NCBI GenBank assembly: GCA_023433685.1
Contig: JAEYUD010000275.1
Span: forward strand, 1-8,263
DNA: 8,263 nt
Direction: 5' to 3'
From: Bacteroidota bacterium
Lineage (GTDB): Bacteria; Bacteroidota; Ignavibacteria; Ignavibacteriales; Ignavibacteriaceae
Shown here: piece by piece, positions 1 through 5,670 of the stretch
Layout of the letters: each line of letters starts with the position of its first letter
Numbering within the stretch: position 1 is the first letter of the stretch
The notes under the pieces: model-generated
The model's database searches: none
What the model saw: only the letters and a program-made list of their open reading frames with translations
What the model was told of the DNA's origin: nothing
Made by a program: the position numbers and the translations under genes

Positions 1-2
1 CA

Positions 3-545
3 ATTCTAAAAATAAACCGTATTCACAATCTCGATCCCGTAACCAGATCACCGAAGCTGATAGCCTTTTTCGAAGAGATAAAAGCCGATTTTATCTCCAA
101 ACTTCCCCCGGTTGCGGTGCCGGTGGCACGAGATACTGTGCGGGTAATTACCACGGTTTACCCGGATTTCTCCGTTGAAAAGGGGGATCTGGTTAAATCG
201 ATCCTTTTGCCCGGTTTGGGCCACTTTTACCGTGACCGCACAAAATCGTGGATATTAATGGGGGTTTCAGCCCTTTCGCTTGCGTCGGCGGTTGTTTTCT
301 CAGTGGCGGCTGCCAATTCAGAGAAGGAATATCTAAGTGAGTTCGACCCGCTTAAGATTGAAGACCGCTATGCGGCATTTAACAGGGACTACAACATCCG
401 CAACATTTCCTGGGGTTTATTCGCGGCCACGTGGCTCTATACCCAGATCGATCTTATCTTCTTTTCCGGGCTGTTTGAGCCCGCAAATTCCCGGGTGACA
501 CTTGTGCCAGGCCTCAACCGCATCAACCTCCGGGTGAACTTCTAA
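3..545 (+). CDS. C-terminal part of a membrane protein resembling DUF5683 (5' end outside window)
   Basis: The frame is open from the first bases of the window to the TAA at 543-545, giving 180 visible residues. A GTG at 117 could be read as a start, but codons upstream of it continue without a stop and look coding (LIAFFEEIKADF), so I treat the gene as truncated by the window. Around residues 69-76 is LPGLGHFY followed by a basic stretch and a hydrophobic helix (WILMGVSALSLASAVVFSVA); a second hydrophobic helix (ISWGLFAATWLYTQIDLIF) lies about 50 residues later. A Pro-Gly-X-Gly-His/Gln-Tyr signature next to two membrane helices resembles the DUF5683 family of Bacteroidetes, whose function is not known. 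The N-terminal part is not recognised. The gene shares its strand with the next one but is separated from it by 157 bp containing a repeat. Confidence 0.7.
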   Translation: MLKINRIHNLDPVTRSPKLIAFFEEIKADFISKLPPVAVPVARDTVRVITTVYPDFSVEKGDLVKSILLPGLGHFYRDRTKSWILMGVSALSLASAVVFSVAAANSEKEYLSEFDPLKIEDRYAAFNRDYNIRNISWGLFAATWLYTQIDLIFFSGLFEPANSRVTLVPGLNRINLRVNF

Positions 546-581
546 CGAATTTCGTTCGCGTGGTGCGAATTTCGTTCGCGT
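546..581. repeat. 16-bp direct repeat, two copies
   Basis: CGAATTTCGTTCGCGT occurs at 546-561 and again, identically, at 566-581, separated by 4 bp (period 20). Each unit is also partly self-complementary: in the second copy GCGAA (565-569) can pair with TTCGC (575-579) across a 5-nt loop. It begins directly after the stop codon of the upstream gene. No T tract follows, so it is not a convincing intrinsic terminator. It could be an intergenic repeat unit of this genome or a double protein-binding site. Confidence 0.75.
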
Positions 582-596
582 CAATTCTCCAATTAT

Positions 597-625
597 TCTT
601 CGTTAAAACCGTTATCCGATATAAT
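597..625 (+). promoter_or_regulatory. Candidate promoter for the DUF4397/T9SS gene
   Basis: A perfect TATAAT stands at 620-625. The -35 region 17 bp upstream (597-602, TCTTCG) matches consensus poorly. A start near 632 would give a leader of about 70 nt before the ATG at 703. An alternative -35-like TTGGCA lies at 643-648 but has no good -10 at normal spacing. Assigned by eye only. Confidence 0.3.
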
Positions 626-693
626 ACCCGACAGGAATTATATTGGCACGGTATTTGATGATATATGTTCAAACATTAATTCATTAAACAAAC

Positions 694-697
694 GGAG
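694..697 (+). promoter_or_regulatory. Shine-Dalgarno GGAG for the DUF4397/T9SS gene
   Basis: GGAG at 694-697 ends 5 nt before the ATG at 703 and fixes that start, which also gives a proper signal peptide. It is one of the few clear Shine-Dalgarno sites in the window; arsR, arsC and fni have none that is obvious. Confidence 0.7.
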
Positions 698-702
698 ATA
701 CG

Positions 703-2433
703 ATGTTAAAGTCAATGAAGCTTATGCTTGCACTCATGTTCCTGTCGGTATCAATTTTTGCGCAAACTGCAAGACTGCAGGTAATTCACAACGCTGCAGA
801 CCCCGCCGCGGCATCTGTTGACATATATGTAAATGGCGACAGATTACTTGACAATTTCGCCTTCCGGACAGCTACATCTTTTATTGATGTTCCTGCCGGT
901 GTAACACTTAATATCGGTGTTGCTCCCGGAACCAGCACCAGTGTGGCAGACACACTGAAAAATTTTGCGGTTACACTCGAAGCCAATAACAAATATGTTG
1001 CCATCGCTAATGGTGTGCTCAATCCTTCACAGTTTGGTGCGAACCCCGGTAGCGCTTCAACCGGTTTTACGCTTTTCGTTAAAGCCGCGGCACGCGAAGC
1101 GGCTAACGCCCCGGGAAATGTCGACTTCTTTGTGCTGCACGGTTCAACCGACGCTCCTGCTGTGGATGTTATAGCCAGAAATGTTGCAACACTTGTGAAT
1201 GATGCACCATACTCTGCGATTACAGACTATATCAGCGTCCCCGCGGCTTCATACATCCTTGATGTAACTCCTGCCGCGGATAATAATACAATTGTAGCCA
1301 GCTACAGAGCCGATCTCTCCGGTCTGGGAGGTGGTGCAGCGGCGGTGTTTGCTTCAGGATTTCTGAATCCATCAGCAAATCAGAATGGACCTGCATTCGG
1401 AATTTACGTGGCACTTCCCAACGGAACCGTGGTACCCTTCACCCAGCTTACAACTGCCAGACTGCAGGTTATACACAATGCAGCTGATCCTGCTGCCGCA
1501 TCGGTTGACGTTTATCTCAACGGTGGAATTTTGTTGGATAACTTCGCGTTCCGAACTGCCACCCCATTCATTGACGCGCCTGCAAATCAGATAATCAATG
1601 TCGGTGTTGCCGGTGGTAATTCGGCTTCAGCTGCTGACACGCTCAAGAACTTTCAGCTTAAGCTGTTACCGGGTGGTACATACGTGGCGATCGCCAATGG
1701 TGTGCTTAACCCCTCAACATTTGCGTCAAACCCGGAAAGACGTTCCACCGGATTTACGCTCTTCATCAATGGACTCGCGAGAGAAACCGCTGAAAGCGCG
1801 ACTTCAAGTGTTGAGTTTTATGTTCTTCACGGTTCAACGGATGCCCCGGCGGTCGATATTGCTGCCAGAGGTGTAGCCACCCTGGTATCAGGAGCAGCGT
1901 ATGGCGATCAAACCTCGTACATCTCCGTTCCGGCTGTAAACTACACGCTTGATATCTATCCGGCGGGCAGTTCAACGCCATTGATCGCCTACAATGCTCC
2001 TCTATCCGGTCTGGCAGGAGGTTCAGCTGTGGTTTTTGCTTCAGGGTTCCTTACACCTTCCGCCAATCAGAATGGTGCCGGCTTTGGAGTGTTTGCCGCG
2101 CTTCCCAACGGCCAGGTGGTAGGGTTCGATCAGACTACCGGAATTAAGAATGAAACACTTGTGACCCCTTCGACTTTCGGTCTCGGGCAGAATTATCCGA
2201 ATCCATTCAATCCATCAACCACGATCAATTTTTCGGTTGCCAGAGATGAGTTTGTATCGCTGAAGGTATTCAACATTGCGGGAGAAGAAGTAGCCTCACT
2301 CGTAAATGAGATGATACCTGCCGGAAGTTACAAGGTCGATTTCAACGCAACCTCTCTTACAAGCGGTGTATATTTCTACCGCTTGACTGCCGGGAACTTT
2401 GTGGAAACAAAGAAGATGAACCTGCTGAAGTAA
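703..2433 (+). CDS. Secreted DUF4397-repeat protein with C-terminal type IX secretion sorting domain
   Basis: The 576-residue product starts with a signal peptide (lysines at 3 and 6, hydrophobic core, probable cleavage after FA at residues 19-20). The body is four DUF4397-like beta-sandwich modules in A-B-A-B order: A at about 23-106 and 252-335 (RLQVIHNAADPAAASVD), B at about 140-246 and 370-475 (VLHGSTDAPAVD, then ANQNG and ALPNG). Residues 495-576 form a Por/type IX sorting domain with NYPNPFNPST at 497-506, an FNIAGEEV segment and GVYFYRL near the end. The domain directs a protein exported by Sec through the outer-membrane T9SS, where it is removed and the cargo is released or anchored to the surface. 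DUF4397 has no established activity; an adhesive or structural surface role is inference. A good Shine-Dalgarno site precedes it, and a strong terminator follows 25 bp after the stop, so it is probably monocistronic. Confidence 0.9.
   Translation: MLKSMKLMLALMFLSVSIFAQTARLQVIHNAADPAAASVDIYVNGDRLLDNFAFRTATSFIDVPAGVTLNIGVAPGTSTSVADTLKNFAVTLEANNKYVAIANGVLNPSQFGANPGSASTGFTLFVKAAAREAANAPGNVDFFVLHGSTDAPAVDVIARNVATLVNDAPYSAITDYISVPAASYILDVTPAADNNTIVASYRADLSGLGGGAAAVFASGFLNPSANQNGPAFGIYVALPNGTVVPFTQLTTARLQVIHNAADPAAASVDVYLNGGILLDNFAFRTATPFIDAPANQIINVGVAGGNSASAADTLKNFQLKLLPGGTYVAIANGVLNPSTFASNPERRSTGFTLFINGLARETAESATSSVEFYVLHGSTDAPAVDIAARGVATLVSGAAYGDQTSYISVPAVNYTLDIYPAGSSTPLIAYNAPLSGLAGGSAVVFASGFLTPSANQNGAGFGVFAALPNGQVVGFDQTTGIKNETLVTPSTFGLGQNYPNPFNPSTTINFSVARDEFVSLKVFNIAGEEVASLVNEMIPAGSYKVDFNATSLTSGVYFYRLTAGNFVETKKMNLLK
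769..2127 (+). repeat. Internal tandem duplication inside the DUF4397 gene (two 672-nt copies)
   Basis: Codons 23-246 (769-1440) and 252-475 (1456-2127) encode two copies of the same A+B module pair, from ARLQVIHNAADP to the Phe of VVPF or VVGF. Both copies are 672 nt and the period is 687 nt. A one-codon offset in the middle (period 230 residues at the start of module B) is compensated before the end. Many third codon positions differ, so the duplication is not recent. Confidence 0.85.
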
Positions 2434-2457
2434 CCCATCAGCGGTGGAATGTTGAGG

Positions 2458-2493
2458 AAAGAGGTTGCCTCGAAAGAGGCAGCCTCTTTTTTT
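2458..2493. terminator. Intrinsic terminator shared by convergent genes
   Basis: AGAGGTTGCCTC (2460-2471) pairs with GAGGCAGCCTCT (2476-2487) through one G-T wobble, with a GAAA loop. Flanking A-T pairs extend the stem to 2458/2489, and a T run covers 2487-2493. On the plus strand this is a textbook terminator for the DUF4397 gene. Read on the minus strand, the same hairpin begins a few bases after the arsM stop but is followed only by TTTCC, so it is weaker in that direction. Two extra in-frame TAA codons follow the arsM stop (2492-2497) before the stem. Confidence 0.9.
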
Positions 2494-2497
2494 ATTA

Positions 2498-3298
2498 TTA
2501 CTGTTTCACCGCCGTTACCGTTATGCTGTAAATTCCGAGGTGGTTTTTACGTGCAGCGGCAAGTTCTTCCGGTGTGAGGAATTTTACAAAGACTTCATCA
2601 GGGATATCAATCTTTTTGGTCTTGGCGATATTGATATTCATGAATCCGGTGTTTTCAATTATTCCCAAATATTCATCTTTTTGAATGGCTCCTGCTACAC
2701 ATCCCGCGTACAATTCAGCTGAGCGTTTGAAACCTTCCGGGAGAACGCCTTCAAATACCACATCGGAGATACAGAAGTGGCCGCCGGGTTTAAGCACCCG
2801 TTTGATCTCACTGAAGGCGGTTACTTTATCGGGTACAAGATTTAGGACACAGTTGCTGATCACCACATCGATCGTGGAATCTTCAACCGGCATCTTCTCG
2901 ATGTCTCCCAGTCTGAACTCGACGTTGTCATAGTGGAGTTTGTCACGGTTTTTGTTGGCCTTCCCGATCATCTCCGGGGTGAAATCGACGCCGATAACCT
3001 TACCTTCAGGGCCTGTGATCGCGCGGGCAACGAAGACATCATTCCCCGCACCACTTCCAAGATCAAGCACCGTATCACCCGGTTTGATAGCTGCATGCTC
3101 TGTGGGAAGGCCGCAGCCAAGGCCAAGATCGGCATCGGCAACATGTCCTTCAATATTTTTGTATTCATCACCGATCATAGTTATTTCGATCGTTGATACA
3201 CCGCAACAACCTGTTGGTCCGCAGCAGTTTCCGGAGTCACCCTGAATGGCGATTTCCGCGTATTTTTCTTTTACTTCTGTTTTTATGTCGTTTTGCAT
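2498..3298 (-). CDS. arsM: Arsenite S-adenosylmethionine methyltransferase
   Basis: A cytosolic enzyme of 266 residues that transfers methyl groups from S-adenosylmethionine to As(III), giving methylated and finally volatile arsenicals. The class I methyltransferase fold is shown by VLDLGSGAGND at 77-87 (motif I), the acidic VIGVD end of strand 2 at D105, GDIEKMP at 131-137 and LKPGGHF at 169-175. Three cysteines in the usual ArsM contexts are present: C62 (GLGCGLPT), C150 (SNCVLNL) and C200 (ELYAGC); I equate them with the As(III)-binding set of characterised ArsM proteins. A further cluster, C25-C26 and C31-C32 (CCGPTGCC), lies near the N-terminus. It is the last gene of the ars operon, 21 bp after acr3, with a weak AGAAAG about 8 nt before the ATG. 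A generic methyltransferase is unlikely given the cysteines and neighbours. Confidence 0.93.
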   Translation of the reverse strand: MQNDIKTEVKEKYAEIAIQGDSGNCCGPTGCCGVSTIEITMIGDEYKNIEGHVADADLGLGCGLPTEHAAIKPGDTVLDLGSGAGNDVFVARAITGPEGKVIGVDFTPEMIGKANKNRDKLHYDNVEFRLGDIEKMPVEDSTIDVVISNCVLNLVPDKVTAFSEIKRVLKPGGHFCISDVVFEGVLPEGFKRSAELYAGCVAGAIQKDEYLGIIENTGFMNINIAKTKKIDIPDEVFVKFLTPEELAAARKNHLGIYSITVTAVKQ

Positions 3299-3319
3299 TT
3301 GACGTGCTTTCTTGAATGA

Positions 3320-4357
3320 CTAAAAATATTTCTTCTTTATCCGCAGCGATACATTAACGAGCGCGATCAGTACCGGCACCTCCACCAAAGGGCCGATTAC
3401 CGCCGCGAAGGCTTCGCCCGAATTAATTCCGAATACCGCGATTGCCACTGCTATGGCGAGCTCAAAATTGTTGCTTGCCGCAGTGAATGAGAGTGTCGCG
3501 CACTTCGGGTAAGTGGCACCCGATCTTTTACTCATGATAAATGAAACGAAGAACATGATCACGAAGTAGATAACGAGAGGGATGGCAATGCGCACCACAT
3601 CAAGTGGAATTTTTACAATGTATTCTCCCTTGAGTGAGAACATCACCATGATTGTGAAAAGAAGTGCTACGAGGGTGAGTGGACTGATGACAGGAATGAA
3701 CTTCTTCTCGTACCATTCTTTCCCTTTCAGTTTGATCCCGGCGAAACGGGAGATCATCCCCGCGAAGAAAGGGATACCCAGATAAATGAAAACACTCTCC
3801 GCTATCTGTCCGATTGTGATGTCCACTTTGAATGTCTGCAAACCGAACCATTCAGGAAGAACCGTAAGAAAGACATAAGCATAAACGGAGAAGAACAATA
3901 TCTGGAAAATTGAGTTGAATGCAACCAGTCCCGCTGCATATTCTGTGTCACCGCATGCGAGGTCGTTCCATACAATAACCATCGCGATGCAGCGGGCGAG
4001 TCCGATCATGATCAAACCGGCCATATAATGGGGATGGTCGGGGAGGAATACGATCGCGAGCAGGAACATGAGAACCGGACCAACGATCCAGTTCTGGACA
4101 AGCGAGAGGACCAGTATCCTTGTATTTCTGAAGACATCAGGCAGTTCTTCATACTTCACTTTCGCCAGAGGCGGGTACATCATCAGTATGAGACCGATCG
4201 CGATCGGAATGTTCGTGGTTCCGCTCTGGTAAGAATTCCAGAAATCCACAACAGCGGGAAAGAGGTAGCCTGAGGCGACACCAATTCCCATTGCCAGAAA
4301 AATCCATAGTGTCAGGTAACGATCGAGAAAGGAGAGTTTTTTAGAAATGGTACTCAC
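3320..4357 (-). CDS. acr3: Arsenite efflux permease, ACR3 family
   Basis: An inner-membrane carrier of 345 residues and about ten hydrophobic segments that expels As(III) in exchange for protons; it is unrelated in sequence to ArsB. The family signature is present: [19 protein letters not shown] with C123 in the fourth-helix region, corresponding to the essential cysteine of studied Acr3 proteins, and [10 protein letters not shown] with E326 in the last helix region, the conserved glutamate. The length is normal for bacterial Acr3. The start is GTG (4355-4357), overlapping the arsC stop in a 4-bp GTGA, with AAGGA about 7 nt upstream inside the end of arsC, so it is translationally coupled to arsC. 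arsM follows after 21 bp. Confidence 0.95.
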   Translation of the reverse strand: MSTISKKLSFLDRYLTLWIFLAMGIGVASGYLFPAVVDFWNSYQSGTTNIPIAIGLILMMYPPLAKVKYEELPDVFRNTRILVLSLVQNWIVGPVLMFLLAIVFLPDHPHYMAGLIMIGLARCIAMVIVWNDLACGDTEYAAGLVAFNSIFQILFFSVYAYVFLTVLPEWFGLQTFKVDITIGQIAESVFIYLGIPFFAGMISRFAGIKLKGKEWYEKKFIPVISPLTLVALLFTIMVMFSLKGEYIVKIPLDVVRIAIPLVIYFVIMFFVSFIMSKRSGATYPKCATLSFTAASNNFELAIAVAIAVFGINSGEAFAAVIGPLVEVPVLIALVNVSLRIKKKYF

Positions 4358-5010
4358 TGTTGGATCCTTTCTTTTTTACCGGGAAGTGCCGCCGCGCAGA
4401 GTGAGAAGAGGATATCCATCTCAGCCGCGATCTGAAGGCTTCTTTCGGCGTATTTTTCTTTTTCAAGGGGTATGTCATCAAATAATTTGGGGTCCTCGTA
4501 CCTGAGGGGGAATCTCTTCTCAGCTCCCGGAATGAAAGGACATGCTTCATCAGCATCGGAGCAGGTCATCACGGCAGCGAATCCTTCCTTGGGGTTGGCA
4601 TTGTGGACATAAACTTTTGAGAAGCATACTATCGCAGGCCGGTTATTGGAGTATCTTACCGCGTAAACCGGGTTGGAAATGCTGCCGTACGCACTGATGG
4701 TAAATCCCTGATCCCGAAGGCAATCAACGACGCGGATATTAAAAGCGGTTTCCTCTGTACCACCCGAGTAACATTCGATCCCTTCGATATTATGGAGGTC
4801 TGCAAAAAAATGCGCCCAGGTCTGAGAGAGGTGGCTCCGTCTCGAATTGTGCGTGCAGATGAATGTCAGTTTAGCTGATTCATCCCTCGAGCGCTTTGTG
4901 TTTATCCATTTAGCCATCTCTGTTAACAGGACGATCCTCTCAGCCGGGATTGATGAATGGAGTTCACGGATCCTGTTGATTGTTTGATGAAGTTGGTTTG
5001 ATATACTCAT
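4354..5010 (-). CDS. arsC: Thioredoxin-type arsenate reductase, low-molecular-weight phosphatase fold, N-terminally extended
   Basis: Reduces As(V) to As(III) in the cytosol, supplying Acr3 and ArsM. After an N-terminal helical extension of about 46 residues comes the phosphatase P-loop C52-T-H-N-S-R-R58 (CX5R). C150-SDADEA-C157-P has the same 7-residue spacing and context as the Cys82/Cys89 pair of Staphylococcus aureus ArsC, so C52, C150 and C157 can form the three-cysteine relay; D173 in EDPK is the likely general acid. At 218 residues it is longer than the roughly 130 of classical ArsC. The P-loop has Arg57 where S. aureus ArsC has Cys15. I recall similar CTHNSRRSH proteins from Bacteroidetes, often labelled protein-tyrosine phosphatase; the cysteine relay and operon favour arsenate reductase. 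The ATG at 5008-5010 is 3 nt from an ArsR operator, with no Shine-Dalgarno site. Confidence 0.88.
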   Translation of the reverse strand: MSISNQLHQTINRIRELHSSIPAERIVLLTEMAKWINTKRSRDESAKLTFICTHNSRRSHLSQTWAHFFADLHNIEGIECYSGGTEETAFNIRVVDCLRDQGFTISAYGSISNPVYAVRYSNNRPAIVCFSKVYVHNANPKEGFAAVMTCSDADEACPFIPGAEKRFPLRYEDPKLFDDIPLEKEKYAERSLQIAAEMDILFSLCAAALPGKKERIQQ

Positions 5011-5013
5011 ATT

Positions 5014-5033
5014 ATTTCGCTAATTACCGAAAT
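5014..5033 (-). promoter_or_regulatory. Predicted ArsR operator in front of arsC
   Basis: Inverted repeat ATTTCG (5014-5019) - 8 bp - CGAAAT (5028-5033), with arms and spacing identical to the site before arsR at 5400-5419. Read on the minus strand both begin ATTTCGGTA. It overlaps the -10 of the candidate arsC promoter and ends 3 nt before the arsC ATG, so a bound repressor would block initiation. Confidence 0.8.
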
Positions 5034-5059
5034 GATAGTTAAAAATTTTTTATCTGCAA
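5032..5059 (-). promoter_or_regulatory. Candidate arsC promoter
   Basis: Read on the minus strand: TTGCAG (complement of 5054-5059, within the last codons and stop region of arsR), a 16-bp spacer, then TATCAT (complement of 5032-5037), which overlaps the operator. If used, arsC-acr3-arsM has its own regulated promoter in addition to read-through from arsR. Confidence 0.5.
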
Positions 5060-5394
5060 CAAAGGATATTACGATCTGACTGCATAACCTTTACTTTATC
5101 CGACTGAATCGTCGATTCATCTGATATCCAGAAATCAAGGGAAGAAAGCAGGGCGGTTATCCTTTTATCTGATGGGTTGTGGTTAAGTTCGTAGTTTACC
5201 CACTTTCCATCCTTTTCTTCAAGAATGAAGCCTTCGGTTTTTAACATTTTCAGGTGCTGCGACACGGTTGATGTTGCCAGGTCGAGAACCGCTGTTATCT
5301 CACAGACGCATAAGGGCTTTACTTGAAGCATTTTCAGTATTCGCAAACGGCTGGGATCGGAGAGTACTTTAAAGAATTTTGCTTTGTCTTCCAT
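5050..5394 (-). CDS. arsR: ArsR-family arsenic-responsive repressor
   Basis: A winged-helix DNA-binding repressor of 114 residues, homodimeric in its family, which leaves its operator when it binds As(III). The N-terminus KVLSDPSRLRILKML (9-23) is the usual ArsR/SmtB opening. The recognition helix region is ATSTVSQHLKML (40-51), followed by the wing (EEKDGKWVNYEL). The metal-sensing pair is C29-V-C31, in the LCVCEI context of classical ArsR just before the helix-turn-helix. Two more cysteines end the protein (C112-C113) and might contribute to metal binding. It is the first gene of the ars operon; arsC starts 39 bp downstream, with a second operator in the gap. Autoregulation is inferred from the operator at 5400-5419. 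Confidence 0.94.
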   Translation of the reverse strand: MEDKAKFFKVLSDPSRLRILKMLQVKPLCVCEITAVLDLATSTVSQHLKMLKTEGFILEEKDGKWVNYELNHNPSDKRITALLSSLDFWISDESTIQSDKVKVMQSDRNILCCR

Positions 5395-5399
5395 AATTC

Positions 5400-5419
5400 A
5401 TTTCGTTGTATACCGAAAT
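5400..5419 (-). promoter_or_regulatory. Predicted ArsR operator in front of arsR
   Basis: Inverted repeat ATTTCG (5400-5405) - 8 bp - CGAAAT (5414-5419). It matches the 5014-5033 site in both arms and spacing, while most of the 8-bp centre differs (TTGTATAC against CTAATTAC), which points to selection on the arms. It lies 5 nt upstream of the arsR ATG and overlaps the predicted -10. Confidence 0.8.
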
Positions 5420-5446
5420 ATACGTGAAATTTATATATAATACCAA
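5417..5446 (-). promoter_or_regulatory. Candidate arsR promoter
   Basis: Read on the minus strand: TTGGTA (complement of 5441-5446), an 18-bp spacer, then TATATT (complement of 5417-5422). The -10 extended to TATATTTC also resembles the Bacteroidetes -7 element TAnnTTTG. A start point near 5410 would leave a leader of only about 15 nt with no Shine-Dalgarno sequence. Confidence 0.5.
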
Positions 5447-5447
5447 T

Positions 5448-5480
5448 AAAAAAAAGGCTGTCCGTTGCGGAAGACAGCCT
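5448..5480 (-). terminator. Intrinsic terminator on the minus strand upstream of arsR
   Basis: AGGCTGTC (5455-5462) pairs perfectly with GACAGCCT (5473-5480) across a 10-nt loop. Eight A residues at 5448-5455 become a T run when read on the minus strand. The polarity is minus only, since no T tract follows on the plus strand. It ends a few bases before the arsR promoter and would shield it from leftward transcription. The only upstream sequence it could serve is the fragment at 5480-5617. Confidence 0.8.
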
Positions 5481-5617
5481 CAGATGACGTTTGAGTCTAA
5501 CCTGAAAAGGTTATTTGTGTCGAAAAGTATACCGCCGGTTGATGGCAACGGAATCCTTTCATCTTTTTTTACTATTGCAACTGTGAATCGGTTCCCGATG
5601 TTGAAATCATTATCAAT
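5480..5617 (-). pseudogene. Possible 3' remnant of a lost gene (45 codons, no start)
   Basis: A minus-strand frame runs 45 codons between a TAA at 5618-5620 and its TGA at 5480-5482, and the TGA touches the terminator hairpin. There is no in-frame ATG, GTG or TTG that would give most of it; the first codons encode IDNDFNIGNRF and the last encode LFRLDSNVI. By hand count 32 of the 45 codons begin with a purine, and AAC, TTC, GAC and ATC are frequent, as in the real genes here. An ATG in the +1 frame at 5608-5610 could enter this frame through a single indel, so a frameshifted small gene is the alternative. I do not recognise the peptide. A coincidental open frame cannot be excluded; the main support is the otherwise unexplained terminator placed exactly at its end. 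Confidence 0.35.
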
Positions 5618-5670
5618 TTATGCGAAAAATGATTATTTTAAAGTTTTTACGAACAAGATTTTTATAACGA

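Noticed and set aside
117..545. Complete 142-residue gene starting at GTG 117
   Set aside because: The frame stays open to the window edge with protein-like sequence upstream and no ribosome binding site near 117, so the gene is more likely truncated by the window.
546..581. Direct repeat as a CRISPR fragment
   Set aside because: Only two 16-bp units with a 4-bp spacer and no cas genes nearby; the dimensions do not fit a CRISPR array.
2933..3245. Plus-strand open frames opposite arsM
   Set aside because: They are antisense shadows of the well-supported methyltransferase and encode no recognisable domain.
2498..5394. ars operon as part of a mobile element
   Set aside because: No transposase, integrase, terminal inverted repeats or target-site duplications are visible on either side. 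The remnant at 5480-5617 hints at rearrangement but does not show mobility.
5498..5513. TAACCT-GAAA-AGGTTA hairpin as a possible plus-strand terminator or leader element
   Set aside because: The stem is only 6 bp with few G-C pairs and has no T run directly after it. It lies inside the putative remnant frame and can be explained by coding sequence.
5535..5570. CCGGTTG/CAACGG hairpin followed by a T7 run as a plus-strand terminator
   Set aside because: The stem has a bulge and the T run begins 12 nt after it, too far for an intrinsic terminator; no plus-strand gene precedes it.
5605..5634. 7-bp inverted repeat AATCATT/AATGATT upstream of fni
   Set aside because: The loop is 16 nt and the surrounding DNA is very AT-rich, so such a match is expected by chance. 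No regulator or riboswitch class is suggested by it.
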